From Saccharomyces mikatae IFO 1815 (lineage: Eukaryota; Ascomycota; Saccharomycetes; Saccharomycetales; Saccharomycetaceae), in assembly GCF_947241705.1 (NCBI RefSeq), contig NC_079270.1, positions 744,001-808,000 of the forward strand: a stretch of DNA of 64,000 bases, read 5' to 3'. The notes below the pieces were generated by a model. The model saw only the letters and a list, made by a program, of their open reading frames with translations, searched no databases and was not told the origin of the DNA. Shown one piece after another: positions 39,842 through 50,553 of this stretch (position 1 is the stretch's first letter; each line of letters begins with the position of its first letter). The position numbers and the translations under genes are program-made.

Positions 39842-41875
39842 TTAGAAATTCTCCTTAACATCGCACATATCACCACGGCGAGAGGTCTCGAGCTTCATGA
39901 GTTCGCGTAGAGCCATGGTAGCATAGGCGGAGGTTCCTAATTGAAACTTTAACACTACCGCTGTCTTCTCACCACCTTTGTCTGGCATATATCTGTCTAA
40001 CTTGGCTTTCATATACTTTTGTCCACTCTCTTTCGCTCTTGTGTTATTTAAGATGTCCAAATCAGTGTTAACTAGTTGTTGAGAAGGATCATCATAGTGA
40101 ATTACTTTATAATCCAAGCTCTTTGGTTTTTGAATAACATTTCTATAAGAACCAGCCAATGAAAAATCACGTACCTTTCTCCTCATATCAAATGGGTCCA
40201 TATTATCGACTTTCAACATATCAACATACAACTGCTTCAATTCTTCGTTGGAAGGATAAAGCACATCAAAACCTGGAGAAGGCAAGACGACATCTTCCAT
40301 GGTATATTTACCTAAGTCAATATCCTCTTGAGTCACTGCTTTCGCACGGATAAATTGATCTTCACGAACGTCTTCATCAAAGTTTTCATCGTCGACTCCG
40401 GTGGTTGATACGGGATTTTCGGTATTATCTATAACAAGATCACCAACAACTAGCTTCAGGCCATGTAGTTCTATCCGCTTACTAGCAATAGAGTTCCAGA
40501 TGTAACTTTGGTAAGCATGCACATACATGGTTCTTAAGTTTCTTGGAATTTTCATTATGGCAGCATAATAAGCGTTTTCAGAATAAGTTCCATCTTCTTC
40601 TTTTCTTTGATTGGATAAAGAATAAAGCAAGGCATTTTCTGCAAGACATTGCCTCGGCATTTGTTTCAAGGCTAAAGCAGCATCCTTAGTTTCTGCCCAA
40701 ATCTTTCTGGCTTCCTTAGATTTTGGGAGCACATTCTCCTGATCAGATAAAATTAACTCAGCAGCTTTCTTCCAGTTTGACAGAAGTAATTCTCTACCAA
40801 TTGTATGTGTAGAAATACTGAATGTACCGAATCTTTGCATACCAAAATAATTAATAAAACCATTTTCTGTTAATGATTTACAACCATTGGATATAGTTTC
40901 TTCTAAATCAACCTCACCGTTGCTGACGGAAATATCTCTTATAACAATAACGAATTCGTTACCCATTAAGTCACCAAGGTTCAAACTTGTATCCGAAAAA
41001 TTGTAATTCCCGATAACCATTCCTTTCAAAGTTCTATTCAAAGCATTCAATCTATCCAAACCAATCTTCGAAATTGAAAGCCTTTGACATGTTACAGCCC
41101 TACGATCCTTTGTTCCTGCATATCTGATTACTCGACTTGGAACCCTCAATAACTTTGTTATAACATTAACAGCTTCCATAGTATCCTTGTTTTCTTTATG
41201 CAAAGTAAAATGTATAAAATCTTTACTGGAGCCATATCCCCAGTTTTCCACGCCATTAGCGTCCTTAGTTTGGTTTATCTTTTCTTGTTTATTGGTCCTT
41301 GAATTTCTGCTGGATCTTGCAATCTTAAAAGTGTTAGTATCAGTAGTTACCGATTCTAATTCATTGTCAAAGGCTTGACGCAACAACTGATGAATTTTAG
41401 TTCTAACGGATTTATCTTCAAAACTTTTTACCGTTTCCATCTTATTGGCAATGCGGTAAACGCATTCAATCTTAAGTACATCATCTTCACCAAATATTTC
41501 TACCAATTCCTTTCTCAATTCAGGGTCAACTTCGAATACTTGTCTCCTGGCCGCTTCAGCTTCTTTTTCTGCACTGGTCTCTTCTTTAGAGCGTTGAGGT
41601 TTCTTTGGCATTTTAAATCCTTTATCTGTTAAGTGAATGACATTGCCTTCTTGATCTATTTCGTTGACCAAAAAGTCAGTATACCGTTGCTTGATCTGGC
41701 CTCTAAATCCTGGCAAGTCTGGAGATAAAAACAAAGTAATACCAACATCTGCTTCATGAATACCGCTATCTATCAGGATGCGTTGGCCGATTTTTTGTTT
41801 CTTTGTAGCATTTTCAGGTGAGTCCGCATGAGTATCAAGGGATCTCTTCACAGTAGCATCTAAGAAGTCAGACAT
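39842..41875 (-). CDS. PUS7: Pseudouridine synthase Pus7 (TruD family)
   Basis: Encodes 677 residues from the ATG at 41875 (MSDFLDATVKRS). TruD motifs are present: FLVNEID near the N-terminus, the catalytic Asp in YAGTKDRRAVTCQ, FINYFGMQRFG, and the late NLRTMYVHAYQSYIWN. It makes pseudouridine at U2 snRNA position 35, tRNA positions 13 and 35, 5S rRNA and many mRNAs, the mRNA sites being stress-induced. The upstream region has RRPE- and PAC-like elements. Confidence 0.97.
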   Translation of the reverse strand: MSDFLDATVKRSLDTHADSPENATKKQKIGQRILIDSGIHEADVGITLFLSPDLPGFRGQIKQRYTDFLVNEIDQEGNVIHLTDKGFKMPKKPQRSKEETSAEKEAEAARRQVFEVDPELRKELVEIFGEDDVLKIECVYRIANKMETVKSFEDKSVRTKIHQLLRQAFDNELESVTTDTNTFKIARSSRNSRTNKQEKINQTKDANGVENWGYGSSKDFIHFTLHKENKDTMEAVNVITKLLRVPSRVIRYAGTKDRRAVTCQRLSISKIGLDRLNALNRTLKGMVIGNYNFSDTSLNLGDLMGNEFVIVIRDISVSNGEVDLEETISNGCKSLTENGFINYFGMQRFGTFSISTHTIGRELLLSNWKKAAELILSDQENVLPKSKEARKIWAETKDAALALKQMPRQCLAENALLYSLSNQRKEEDGTYSENAYYAAIMKIPRNLRTMYVHAYQSYIWNSIASKRIELHGLKLVVGDLVIDNTENPVSTTGVDDENFDEDVREDQFIRAKAVTQEDIDLGKYTMEDVVLPSPGFDVLYPSNEELKQLYVDMLKVDNMDPFDMRRKVRDFSLAGSYRNVIQKPKSLDYKVIHYDDPSQQLVNTDLDILNNTRAKESGQKYMKAKLDRYMPDKGGEKTAVVLKFQLGTSAYATMALRELMKLETSRRGDMCDVKENF

Positions 41876-41933
41876 GGTATGCAAATGTGATTGTTTGGCT
41901 CTTTCGAGAAAGACAAACTAATAGTACTTAATC

Positions 41934-42000
41934 GATGAGCGATGTGTGCTGCTTTCTTGTTTTAAATACAATGACGGAAAATTTTTCAAAATACTACCCG
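41934..42000. promoter_or_regulatory. PAC-like, RRPE and Reb1-like sites between PUS7 and ESA1
   Basis: The PAC core GATGAG (41934-41939), the RRPE GAAAATTTTTC (41977-41987) and CTACCCG (41994-42000, fits Reb1 YYACCCG) are grouped in the divergent promoter. PAC plus RRPE marks ribosome-biogenesis genes, which suits PUS7. Assignment by motif only. Confidence 0.45.
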
Positions 42001-42165
42001 CTTTTCAAAAAAGAACAGTAATGATCGGCAGAATAATAATAGCAAGGAAATATTGGCAAAAACTGTATACTTTGATGAAGATTATAGGAGAGCAAGAAAA
42101 AATCCCGATCCTTTTTGAAAGTCTTATTTGTTATTATTACAGCATTTCTGCAAAGAAAATCACCG

Positions 42166-43506
42166 ATGTCCCATGACGGAGAAGAAGAACCTGGAATATC
42201 CAGAAAGATAAACTCAGTAGATGATATTATTATCAAATGTCAATGTTGGGTCGAAAAGAACGATGAAGAACGTCTAGCTGAAATTTTATCGATAAACACA
42301 AGAAAATTACCACCAAAATTTTATGTTCACTATGTTAATTACAATAAGCGTTTGGATGAGTGGATTACCACTGACAGAATAAACCTCGATAAAGAAGTGC
42401 TATATCCGAAACTAAAGACAGCTGATGATGAGGAGAACAAGAGGCAAAAGAAAAAAAAGACAACAACTGCCAATGCTACACTGCAAGAGCCGTTAAAGGA
42501 CGGTGTAGATGGTATCTCAAGAGAAAGCACAGATGTTATGGATTTAGATAATCTTAATGTACAAGGGATAAAAGATGAGAATATATCACACGAGGATGAA
42601 ATCAAAAAACTTAGGACCTCTGGTTCAATGACACAAAATCCACATGAGGTAGCGCGAGTTAGAAACCTGAATCGAATTGTTATGGGAAAGTATGAAATTG
42701 AACCGTGGTATTTCTCCCCATATCCTATTGAATTAACTGATGAGGATTTTATTTATATTGACGATTTCACACTACAGTACTTTGGATCTAAGAAACAATA
42801 TGAGCGTTACAGAAAAAAATGCACATTAAGACATCCACCAGGAAATGAAATTTACCGAGACGATTATGTTTCATTTTTTGAAATCGATGGCAGGAAGCAA
42901 AGAACATGGTGCCGTAATTTGTGCTTGCTTTCTAAGCTTTTCCTAGATCATAAAACATTGTATTACGACGTTGATCCATTCTTATTCTACTGTATGACAA
43001 GACGAGATGAATTGGGTCATCACCTGGTGGGATATTTCTCCAAGGAAAAAGAATCTGCAGATGGTTACAATGTCGCATGTATCTTGACGCTACCACAGTA
43101 CCAAAGAATGGGATATGGTAAGTTGTTAATCCAATTTTCTTATGAGTTGTCGAAAAAGGAGAACAAAGTCGGTTCCCCTGAGAAACCTTTATCTGATTTG
43201 GGTCTCTTATCCTACAGAGCGTACTGGTCGGACACTTTGATAACGCTACTAGTGGAGCACCAGAAGGAGATTACGATCGACGAAATAAGTTCAATAACTT
43301 CGATGACTACAACAGATATACTGCACACAGCAAAAACATTGAATATTCTTCGATATTACAAGGGTCAACACATTATTTTCTTAAACGAAGATATTCTAGA
43401 TAGATATAACCGACTGAAAGCCAAAAAGAGAAGAACCATAGATGCCAGTAGGTTGATATGGAAACCGCCAGTATTTACTGCTTCTCAGTTACGCTTTGCC
43501 TGGTAA
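42166..43506 (+). CDS. ESA1: NuA4 histone acetyltransferase catalytic subunit (MYST)
   Basis: Encodes 446 residues from the ATG at 42166 (MSHDGEEEPG); the frame is open upstream to 42115, but that start is not conserved. A chromo-barrel occupies about 20-80 (FYVHYVNYNKRLDEWI). The MYST domain contains the zinc-finger region, the acetyl-CoA loop QRMGYGK, the catalytic Cys in NVACILTLP and the Glu in SYELSKKE. Esa1 acetylates H4 and H2A at promoters and DNA breaks and is essential. Confidence 0.97.
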   Translation: MSHDGEEEPGISRKINSVDDIIIKCQCWVEKNDEERLAEILSINTRKLPPKFYVHYVNYNKRLDEWITTDRINLDKEVLYPKLKTADDEENKRQKKKKTTTANATLQEPLKDGVDGISRESTDVMDLDNLNVQGIKDENISHEDEIKKLRTSGSMTQNPHEVARVRNLNRIVMGKYEIEPWYFSPYPIELTDEDFIYIDDFTLQYFGSKKQYERYRKKCTLRHPPGNEIYRDDYVSFFEIDGRKQRTWCRNLCLLSKLFLDHKTLYYDVDPFLFYCMTRRDELGHHLVGYFSKEKESADGYNVACILTLPQYQRMGYGKLLIQFSYELSKKENKVGSPEKPLSDLGLLSYRAYWSDTLITLLVEHQKEITIDEISSITSMTTTDILHTAKTLNILRYYKGQHIIFLNEDILDRYNRLKAKKRRTIDASRLIWKPPVFTASQLRFAW

Positions 43507-43564
43507 CTTGTAAAACGTTGCTCAAATCCTAGGTGTAGAACAACTTCTCCTGTAAACCCTTTAA

Positions 43565-43587
43565 ATATATATATATATATATATATA
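43565..43587. repeat. (AT)n microsatellite
   Basis: About 22 bp of AT dinucleotide repeat in the convergent ESA1/DGA1 spacer, seen directly. Confidence 0.88.
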
Positions 43588-43721
43588 AGCTCATTAATAT
43601 TCCACCACGATTCCAGTAAGCCTGTCCGTTACTATTCTTACTCAAAATATACAACATACACACCAAAAACATTCTTATTTAAACAATCACGTTTTCCCAT
43701 TCTCAACGACCTCCTTATCTC

Positions 43722-44978
43722 CTAACCAACTATCTCTAATTCTGCATCTGATGCCCCATATTTTTCTTTATTGTCATAGTATAGTTTCTTCAACTCCGCA
43801 ATATACAAGTCATGAAAATGATTGACGACGTCATCCGGTGGATCCAATATTTGTTTTTCAACATATATAGGTCTTCCAACGACAACATTAATAGGTGCTC
43901 TAAACGGCAATAAACCAAAATCGTAATTGAACAAGCCTCTTGCATAAAAAATGGGAATGGTAAAACCAAAGTTTTCCTTGAACCATAGTTGCATTTTGCC
44001 TAAGGTGGAATCTTTTTTTGTACTCAGAACATTATAACAGTCTACCTCTCCGAATGCAAACACGGGTACTAGGTTGATATTCCCTGTTTGAATGGCGAGC
44101 TTGATGAACCCCTTCCTCTTGTTTAAGATAAGTTGTTCACCATTTGTTGAACTTAACAATGATTCCCTTGCTCCACCAACAACAATACAGATCGATTGGT
44201 TTTTGCCTAAGGTCCTTAAGGCGTTTTTCCTTGACACTGAAGAAATACCTAACGCCAATAAGTAGTCTCTGTATAATGGAATATGAAACTGAGTGACCAA
44301 TGTCATTAGGGAGATGGGAATGCCTGGAAAAAGTTTAGAATAATTACAACCTTCTGTTGCAAAAGCTCCAAAGGCACCAAGGGCTCCTATGCCGTGTGGA
44401 TGATAACCGAATAAGTATGTTGGTCCTGTACATTCTTGATCACGATAATCCACGGTGTAATTACTTTTGAGATTGATAACGTACTTGGTTGGCCACAATC
44501 TAATCTTGTACACATGTTCGTCAAAAGTTTTGCTTTTTGAAAGTGTAAAAGTTGGTTTTAGATTGACGGTCTTGATCAAACTTATAGGAAAATAATCACA
44601 ATACCACCTCCAAATAGGCAAAGAACGAAACTGAAGGGAGTACCGATTTACTACATCACCAGTTGCTGGAGACCTATCAAAAAAAAAGTAGATCATGTAT
44701 GGAATAACAAAAACCCATAATGCAGGCGTCGATATTGCAAACAATGCAAATATGGAAAACAGCACAAATGAGGAAGTGTGCCATGCTACAGCCAGTGTTT
44801 GTAACCTCCTTTCAAAAGGAGTCGCCAATGGGCAGCATAATTCTAATTGTGGTTTTAGAGTTTGATCTTTTTTATCGATGTTTGACAAAGGTCTATTCTC
44901 AATCCCTTCGGCAATACCGGATGTATAACTGCCTTCTTCATTCTTTCTTCTTCTTATATCCTTGGTTATTCCTGACAT
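43722..44978 (-). CDS. DGA1: Diacylglycerol acyltransferase (DGAT2)
   Basis: Encodes 418 residues, the S. cerevisiae length. A hydrophobic hairpin (about 69-100) anchors it in ER and lipid-droplet membranes. DGAT2 motifs are the YFP block (129-131), HPHG (193-196) and the later RKGFIKLA and VPVFAFGE. It uses acyl-CoA to convert diacylglycerol to triacylglycerol, the last step of fat storage. A CA-rich repeat lies just upstream of its start. Confidence 0.96.
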   Translation of the reverse strand: MSGITKDIRRRKNEEGSYTSGIAEGIENRPLSNIDKKDQTLKPQLELCCPLATPFERRLQTLAVAWHTSSFVLFSIFALFAISTPALWVFVIPYMIYFFFDRSPATGDVVNRYSLQFRSLPIWRWYCDYFPISLIKTVNLKPTFTLSKSKTFDEHVYKIRLWPTKYVINLKSNYTVDYRDQECTGPTYLFGYHPHGIGALGAFGAFATEGCNYSKLFPGIPISLMTLVTQFHIPLYRDYLLALGISSVSRKNALRTLGKNQSICIVVGGARESLLSSTNGEQLILNKRKGFIKLAIQTGNINLVPVFAFGEVDCYNVLSTKKDSTLGKMQLWFKENFGFTIPIFYARGLFNYDFGLLPFRAPINVVVGRPIYVEKQILDPPDDVVNHFHDLYIAELKKLYYDNKEKYGASDAELEIVG

Positions 44979-45444
44979 TTATGCCGCTATTCAAGATATA
45001 TGTGTTTGCGTATGTGTGTGTACGTGAATGTGCGTGCGTATGTGTGTGCGTAACACTAGTAAATAACTCCTTAATCGAAACAAATGTGATCTGAGATAAA
45101 CAGGAAAAAAACTTTGGCGGAAGTGTACTGAAATATTCTTTCCTGACAGAGTACTGCTACCCTTGATTATAGCAAAGCAAAACACGATCGGAGTTCTGAT
45201 TAGTTTCTAAAAGGATATTTCCGGATCGAGTATTTTTTTCAAGCTTCTCATTACGTCAATGCTGTCAGAATCTATCAATTGAACAAAATGCATGTCATAA
45301 ACGTTTGTTCGGGCCCCGCAGTTAATTTTTCTGCAGAGAACAAATTACAAAAATGATTCTTGCTTTAATGCCATTACCACTTATAACAATGATTAACTAA
45401 TACGTAAATATACATCTATCTATTTCTTCAATCCTTTCGCCCAG
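44979..45444. other. DGA1 upstream region and ENV9 3' region
   Basis: A 466-bp region. It contains the GT/CA-rich tract at about 44999-45052; the rest is unremarkable. Confidence 0.4.
44999..45052. repeat. Degenerate GT/CA repeat in DGA1 leader region
   Basis: An imperfect run of TGTG/CGTG words, CA-rich on the DGA1 strand, located 21-74 bp upstream of the DGA1 ATG, so it may be transcribed in the 5' leader. Confidence 0.75.
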
Positions 45445-46437
45445 TTATACTTCAAATCCGCGGTCTCTTAGTTGGTGAACAGTCCAGATCCAAGTAGATG
45501 CTGCTTCGTCTACATTATTAGAAACATAACTCGACTTGGATTCTTTACCCCCCGTGGTGAAATACTTCCCGTTATCTGTTTCAACAGATAGGTGTGGGTC
45601 CAATGCACACTTTAAAGAGGCTAGCGAGCCTTGTTCGTTAGATACGCCGAAAAAGAACCCCACAACCTGGAACAACAGCCAAAAGAAAATACCAACAATG
45701 GGCAATCTCGTCCAGTAACTGAATAAGTTTGTGTTCATCACCAGACCCGGATGAACCGACAGACAAAGAACATCTGGGTATTTGATGGCCAACATTTTCG
45801 TGCATTGAATCAGAGCCGTTTTGCTCATTGCATACCTAAACCATGTGAAAAGCATGTTGGGCTTGTAATCCCACGTTTTACTTAGGCTCCAATACATGAA
45901 CTCAAGGTGATGACCTACTGAAGACAGAGAAATCACTCTGCCATGACAATGGCGTAGTAAAGGCAGTAATCTCATCGTGAAAAGAAAGTGCGAAATATAA
46001 TTGGTTTGTAGTTGCACTTCAAATCGGTCCTTTGTCATTTCTAGTGGCACCGCCATAATACCTGCATTATTAATAAGCACGTCTATATGGTCTTCCAGCT
46101 TTAAAATTTTCAGTGACGCCCTCTCCACACATTTCAAGTCTGTCAAATCCAAATGTATGTAATGTAGTGTTCCTAGACGCTGAATACTTGGGCCTGACCC
46201 TGAGCTCGAATTTGAACCGTTGTCGTCTTTATGACATCTTTTCTTTGCTTCCGCGAGTATCTCTTGCGTTGCCTTCGAAATCTTGTGAGAGTTTCTCCCA
46301 CAAATGTAAACGACAAATCCATGTAAATACAGATGTAAGACAGTATACCAGCCAATACCTGTATTTCCGCCAGTTACAACTGCAATTTTTCTATCCACCG
46401 TCGGGTCATAGTATGGCAATATTCCTGGGTCTAACAT
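45445..46437 (-). CDS. ENV9: Lipid-droplet short-chain dehydrogenase
   Basis: Encodes 330 residues, the S. cerevisiae length. It has a classical SDR fold: the NAD(P)-binding [13 protein letters not shown] near 20-32, [11 protein letters not shown], catalytic Ser in [10 protein letters not shown], and Tyr/Lys in YAMSK. A hydrophobic segment near 245-265 ([21 protein letters not shown]) could anchor it to droplets. Env9 affects lipid-droplet morphology and vacuole phenotypes; its substrate is unsettled (similar to retinol dehydrogenases). Confidence 0.94.
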   Translation of the reverse strand: MLDPGILPYYDPTVDRKIAVVTGGNTGIGWYTVLHLYLHGFVVYICGRNSHKISKATQEILAEAKKRCHKDDNGSNSSSGSGPSIQRLGTLHYIHLDLTDLKCVERASLKILKLEDHIDVLINNAGIMAVPLEMTKDRFEVQLQTNYISHFLFTMRLLPLLRHCHGRVISLSSVGHHLEFMYWSLSKTWDYKPNMLFTWFRYAMSKTALIQCTKMLAIKYPDVLCLSVHPGLVMNTNLFSYWTRLPIVGIFFWLLFQVVGFFFGVSNEQGSLASLKCALDPHLSVETDNGKYFTTGGKESKSSYVSNNVDEAASTWIWTVHQLRDRGFEV

Positions 46438-46628
46438 CCTGCCTTTGGCGTATGTCTTGTATTGCGAATGCCTCTAGTACCAGTCAGGTTTACAACCATT
46501 GTCTTCCATGTTCCTGCGAAAACAATAGTATGCATACATAGTACATAATATGCCACACACCACATGTCATATGAATTTATATGCCAATGTGCATTTGGGC
46601 TTCACTTCCTCTTCGAATTTTTCACATG

Positions 46629-46635
46629 TTACCCG
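46629..46635 (+). promoter_or_regulatory. Reb1 site
   Basis: TTACCCG is a perfect Reb1 core, 192 bp upstream of ENV9, where it would keep the divergent promoter nucleosome-free. Confidence 0.5.
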
Positions 46636-46786
46636 CATATGAGTTTTTTTAGTACCCTAACAATGACTATAAGGGCTTGGTGATATAAATAATAATTCAG
46701 CAGGAACCCTTTTATATGTACGGGGTTTGTAGGATATCGAAAACCCTGTGGCTCATGTCCATTTTGGGAATATGTAAACAACACGA

Positions 46787-46843
46787 AACGCCAAAATTCT
46801 TGGCCCTGATTCAGGTACCGCGGGGGCCACGAATTTTGGCGTT
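46787..46843. repeat. 20-bp inverted repeat upstream of SRL1
   Basis: Left arm 46787-46806 and right arm 46824-46843 are reverse complements at 19 of 20 positions, with a 17-bp spacer. Each arm holds the core CGCCAAAATTC. It could extrude as a cruciform or bind a dimeric factor. Confidence 0.85.
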
Positions 46844-47133
46844 CTGTGCAGATGACGTCTCTGCCGATTATGAAACCCAACAAGGTATGCTATCGGAGGT
46901 GGTCTGAGTTCCTGGACACCTTTCTTTGAGGGCTGATAGTGAATGTTGATCGAGATATTTAAACACTGTGATATTTCTCTCAACACACGCTTGCTCTTTT
47001 GGCCCATTCTTTCACTTTTCTTTGCTTTTTGTTTTCTTAACTGCCATTCACTCTTTTTTCTGACTTACTTTTTTATTAAGACATTTTGCAAGCGTTTAAG
47101 CAACTAGTTTAGCACCAGATTTAACCAAGAGGT

Positions 47134-47140
47134 TTTCGCG
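47134..47140 (-). promoter_or_regulatory. SBF (SCB) site upstream of SRL1
   Basis: TTTCGCG is the reverse complement of CGCGAAA, a perfect CRCGAAA element, 170 bp before the SRL1 ATG. A second CACGAAA lies at 46782-46788. SRL1 expression is cell-cycle periodic in S. cerevisiae, which fits G1 control by SBF. Confidence 0.5.
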
Positions 47141-47308
47141 TATATCTTTAATTTTTAACCAGTTTACTGATTTTTTTTTTGCTATTTGAGCCATAGTACC
47201 CAATAATAGGTCTCGTCCATTCCCTTGTTTTTTTTATTGTTTTACTTTTCACTACATAATTAAAAACCACCACTCTCACCTCAGTCGTTCTTTATTCAAC
47301 TAAAAAAA

Positions 47309-47926
47309 ATGTTTCAGTCCACTGCTCTTTTCGCTCTTTTCGCCTTAATAGGTTCTGTGTCGGCTATTTACTCGAACCATACAGTTTCTGCGACCACTAC
47401 TTTGGCGCCCAGCTACTCCTTAGAGCCTCACGAGACTACTATAAAGTACGCTGATGACACTACCACTTTTTTTGTCACTTCGACAGTCTACTCCACGAAC
47501 TGGTTCACCTCAACCTCGGCCACCGTCACCAATGCAGCCACCACCTCTGTCTCTGGACCAGCAGCATCAGAATTCACTCACGAAATAACCTCTACTTCGA
47601 CAATTACTTCAACATTGCTGCTTACTCTTCATGATATCACTACCTTGGCTCCATCATCTACTGCTGTCAGTGTCAATAATGGGGACTCAAACAACAAAGA
47701 CACGAAAATGAGGTCCTTAGATCAGGCTTTGACTTCCAACGGTTGCGTCCCAATTACCAAGTTCGTTACCGTCACCAATGAACCCGTTACACAGTACGTT
47801 ACAGTCACTGCAAATACGACTACTCAATACGTTACTGTCACCGGGGCACCTTCAGTTGCCACTACATCTACAGGCAACGTACAATGGTACAATACTACCT
47901 TGGTTACTAACTCGACCAGGTGGTGA
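47309..47926 (+). CDS. SRL1: Cell-wall mannoprotein Srl1
   Basis: Encodes 205 residues (S. cerevisiae about 210). A signal peptide is clear (MFQSTALFALFALIGSVSA, cut near 19). The body is Ser/Thr rich and likely O-mannosylated. Near the C-terminus three related blocks occur: KFVTVTNEP, QYVTVTANT, QYVTVTGAP. There is no obvious GPI-attachment tail. Srl1 helps cell-wall stability in parallel with the Ace2/RAM branch and was found as a suppressor of rad53 lethality. Confidence 0.93.
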   Translation: MFQSTALFALFALIGSVSAIYSNHTVSATTTLAPSYSLEPHETTIKYADDTTTFFVTSTVYSTNWFTSTSATVTNAATTSVSGPAASEFTHEITSTSTITSTLLLTLHDITTLAPSSTAVSVNNGDSNNKDTKMRSLDQALTSNGCVPITKFVTVTNEPVTQYVTVTANTTTQYVTVTGAPSVATTSTGNVQWYNTTLVTNSTRW

Positions 47927-48278
47927 TATGTAAATCCAAACATGTCCTTTTTAAGTTCTTTTTGTTGCTTTATTTGTATCTGTATCGACAATTTCACCTC
48001 TTCTGTAACTTTATCCCTCTGCTCTCTAAATACATTGGTTTCAATTCCAGCTTGTATTTTTCACTCTCATTTCTCTCGTTTATATATATATACATGGACA
48101 TTTGTTATAATAAAAAAATAAAAAGACCACTTATCTTATTTGATTCGTTTGATTTTCAAAATCGCTACGGCATTTTAGTATCTTTCTTCATACAATCATG
48201 AGGTTGCACGTACGCCTGTAGCCATCACACTGCACATATTTAATCTGCTCTCTTATTTATTCTTTATGTAATAATATG
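47927..48278. other. Convergent SRL1/APC5 3' region
   Basis: A 352-bp, AT-rich and T-rich region. A small plus-strand ORF overlapping the SRL1 end looks like the dubious YOR248W type and is not called. Confidence 0.4.
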
Positions 48279-50333
48279 TTAACTCATCTGGATGTCCTCT
48301 TCAATACGGAAAGACTTTAAAAGCTCATACGTCTTCTTTTTGAGAAGCGGAAATTCTAGAATGGTGGGTAAGTTACAGTTCATCAAGTATTCGGCCTCAA
48401 TACTTTTCCCTACTTGAACCAAGACCTCACATAATTTAAGCAACAATATCACGCAACGAAAAGGGTTTCCAATTTCTCTGTATCTATCAATTAATTGCAT
48501 TATCTTCGGCAAGGTCCTTATACCCACATTACTTAAAAGCAAAACTTCAATACTTTCAATTTCAAATTTGAATCTCCAATTCGAATCCGTTACTTCCTCG
48601 CAGCATTCCTTGATATATTGGTTAATTAATCGCATACTTAGATCATAGTCACCTATTTTAATCAAATACTTCACTCTTAAGTATTTCAAATTTATTTTCT
48701 GGTCATAGTCTAATTTCAGTGATTCTGATTTAAGAAGATATTGTCTGACTTTTGAAAAATCTTCTTCTTCAAGTGCCTTGAAAGCTGCTTTTATTTCTTG
48801 GTTGATGATGGAAGAGTCGTGATTTCTCAATGAAGAAGATGATGTTCGAAATAAAAATTTCTCGTATACATTGGATATAGATCCATATCCCAGTTCTTTC
48901 CAAAATTTTATCTCATAGCCAACAAGACTTTGGAAAAGGTCTGTGTTTTGAGAGGGCACATTCTGCAATGTAATAGCCATAAATTTAAGAAGTGAATTAG
49001 ATATATCGATGCTTTTGGATTCTTTTACCATTGATAATAATGTTTCAAATTTATAAGCGTTACTGAAAATACTGGCATCTTCTACATCAGAACTATTTTT
49101 CAGGTATTTTATGATCTGTTCAACCGTAATATAGAATCTATTAGCATATTCTGGATGAACCTCTATAAAATTTATTATCCAAATCATTATCAAATTTAGC
49201 GTTTCCATATCTTTATTTTCTCTTGCAATCCTTGTAGCTTCCTCAAAGGAATTTATCGCAGCATCACACTCATTAAAGCTCGAGTGGAAGGTTGCAAGAG
49301 ACAATAGAGAAATATGAAAGTAGTTTTGCGAATTACCTGTAGATTTGTAATCGAAATAATTGTGTAGTGAATCCAACGCGGTTTGATAACTGTTTTTTTT
49401 AATAGCTTCCAGATACTTTAAGATATAAATCAAAGGAAACTTTGTGGCATCATTTAATGAAAGTGTATCCAACAAATCAGAGACTATTTGACATTTTTTT
49501 CCACATGCTACAATATCATCTTCGTTATCACCCTTCTTATTACATTCCTTAATATCCAACCAGTTCACTATTTGCCAGTTAACTATCGATTGTAAATGAT
49601 GAATGGAGATCAAAGTCCCATACACTTCCTCATTCATTGTTTTTGAGTTGCCATCATTAGAATTATCAAAGTTTTGGAAAAATTCCATCATTTGTTGATC
49701 CTCCACAGAAGTGTTATCGTTGGCTAGTAGACAGTTTTTTACTTTTTGAATATGAGTGTTATTTTTGAATTGTAACCATAATGGGGTTTGTTTGAAAACA
49801 GTTTTAAAATTTTGTAAGTTGATCCAGATTGTCTCCCTTACTTCAAAATCACCAAATTGGTACTTGCGTAAGCAGGTTGACAAAAATGTCCCTAAAAAAC
49901 TTGCTTTAGTTATTTGTCTCCTTGCCATTGTCGTGCGTATTTTCATCGATCTGTAATTAATAACCAAACAATTCTTTTGTAGATCCATCATCAGCCTATT
50001 GATCGAATCCAGCCCATTAATTGCTTCCAAATAGCCCATCAACGTAAGGGCCATTCTGTTACCATCCTTGTCATCTAATAATATTCTTATAACGTTTTCG
50101 AGTATAGGAAGTATAGGAGGTGGAACAGCACAGGTCGGCTGCAAATTACTATTATCTTTGAGCAGAGGGTTCCATTCTATCGAAGGCCTCGTGGGTGATA
50201 TTAATCGAAGAAAAACTTTTGTTGGCACTGTTATACCGTTATCTTGCGAACAGTGAACATGTATTAGGATCAATATACACAGGTCGTACGGTGTAATGAA
50301 GTTAGTGATACCTAATGGACCATACTCACTCAT
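48279..50333 (-). CDS. APC5: Anaphase-promoting complex subunit 5
   Basis: Encodes 684 residues (S. cerevisiae 685). The start [28 protein letters not shown] matches the Apc5 N-terminal domain. The C-terminal half is helical with TPR-like pairs ([30 protein letters not shown]). It is a platform subunit of the APC/C ubiquitin ligase that triggers anaphase. It diverges quickly between species, so recognition rests on overall likeness plus position. Confidence 0.93.
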   Translation of the reverse strand: MSEYGPLGITNFITPYDLCILILIHVHCSQDNGITVPTKVFLRLISPTRPSIEWNPLLKDNSNLQPTCAVPPPILPILENVIRILLDDKDGNRMALTLMGYLEAINGLDSINRLMMDLQKNCLVINYRSMKIRTTMARRQITKASFLGTFLSTCLRKYQFGDFEVRETIWINLQNFKTVFKQTPLWLQFKNNTHIQKVKNCLLANDNTSVEDQQMMEFFQNFDNSNDGNSKTMNEEVYGTLISIHHLQSIVNWQIVNWLDIKECNKKGDNEDDIVACGKKCQIVSDLLDTLSLNDATKFPLIYILKYLEAIKKNSYQTALDSLHNYFDYKSTGNSQNYFHISLLSLATFHSSFNECDAAINSFEEATRIARENKDMETLNLIMIWIINFIEVHPEYANRFYITVEQIIKYLKNSSDVEDASIFSNAYKFETLLSMVKESKSIDISNSLLKFMAITLQNVPSQNTDLFQSLVGYEIKFWKELGYGSISNVYEKFLFRTSSSSLRNHDSSIINQEIKAAFKALEEEDFSKVRQYLLKSESLKLDYDQKINLKYLRVKYLIKIGDYDLSMRLINQYIKECCEEVTDSNWRFKFEIESIEVLLLSNVGIRTLPKIMQLIDRYREIGNPFRCVILLLKLCEVLVQVGKSIEAEYLMNCNLPTILEFPLLKKKTYELLKSFRIEEDIQMS

Positions 50334-50553
50334 TTCCCCGATTAGGTTTGATTTTGGTTTCGTTCTATGCTCTTCAATGAGACAATTGTTACGTTTTTTC
50401 AGCTAGCGCAAATAGTATTGAAGACACAAAATAACATTATTGGTCTATGAATCTTCAAAAAATGGAAGATAAAACAAAACAAAAAGTGTTTGAATGAGAC
50501 AGCACGGTGTTTACATGCATCTGATATTAATGCTCTTAAATAGAGAGATTTAC

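Larger units (their letters stand above)
46438..47308. promoter_or_regulatory. Divergent ENV9/SRL1 intergenic region
   Basis: An 871-bp region. It carries a perfect Reb1 site (46629-46635), an SCB-like CACGAAA (46782-46788) merging into a 20-bp inverted repeat (46787-46843), a second SCB on the minus strand (47134-47140) and long T-rich tracts to the SRL1 ATG. ORFs crossing the inverted repeat are probably chance. Confidence 0.55.

Noticed and set aside
46629-47007. Two overlapping minus-strand ORFs of 84 codons upstream of SRL1
   Set aside because: They cross the inverted repeat and promoter elements and show no domain, so chance is the better explanation.
47920-48201. 93-residue plus-strand ORF after SRL1
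   Set aside because: It overlaps the SRL1 end, is T-rich and low-complexity, and resembles the dubious YOR248W type.
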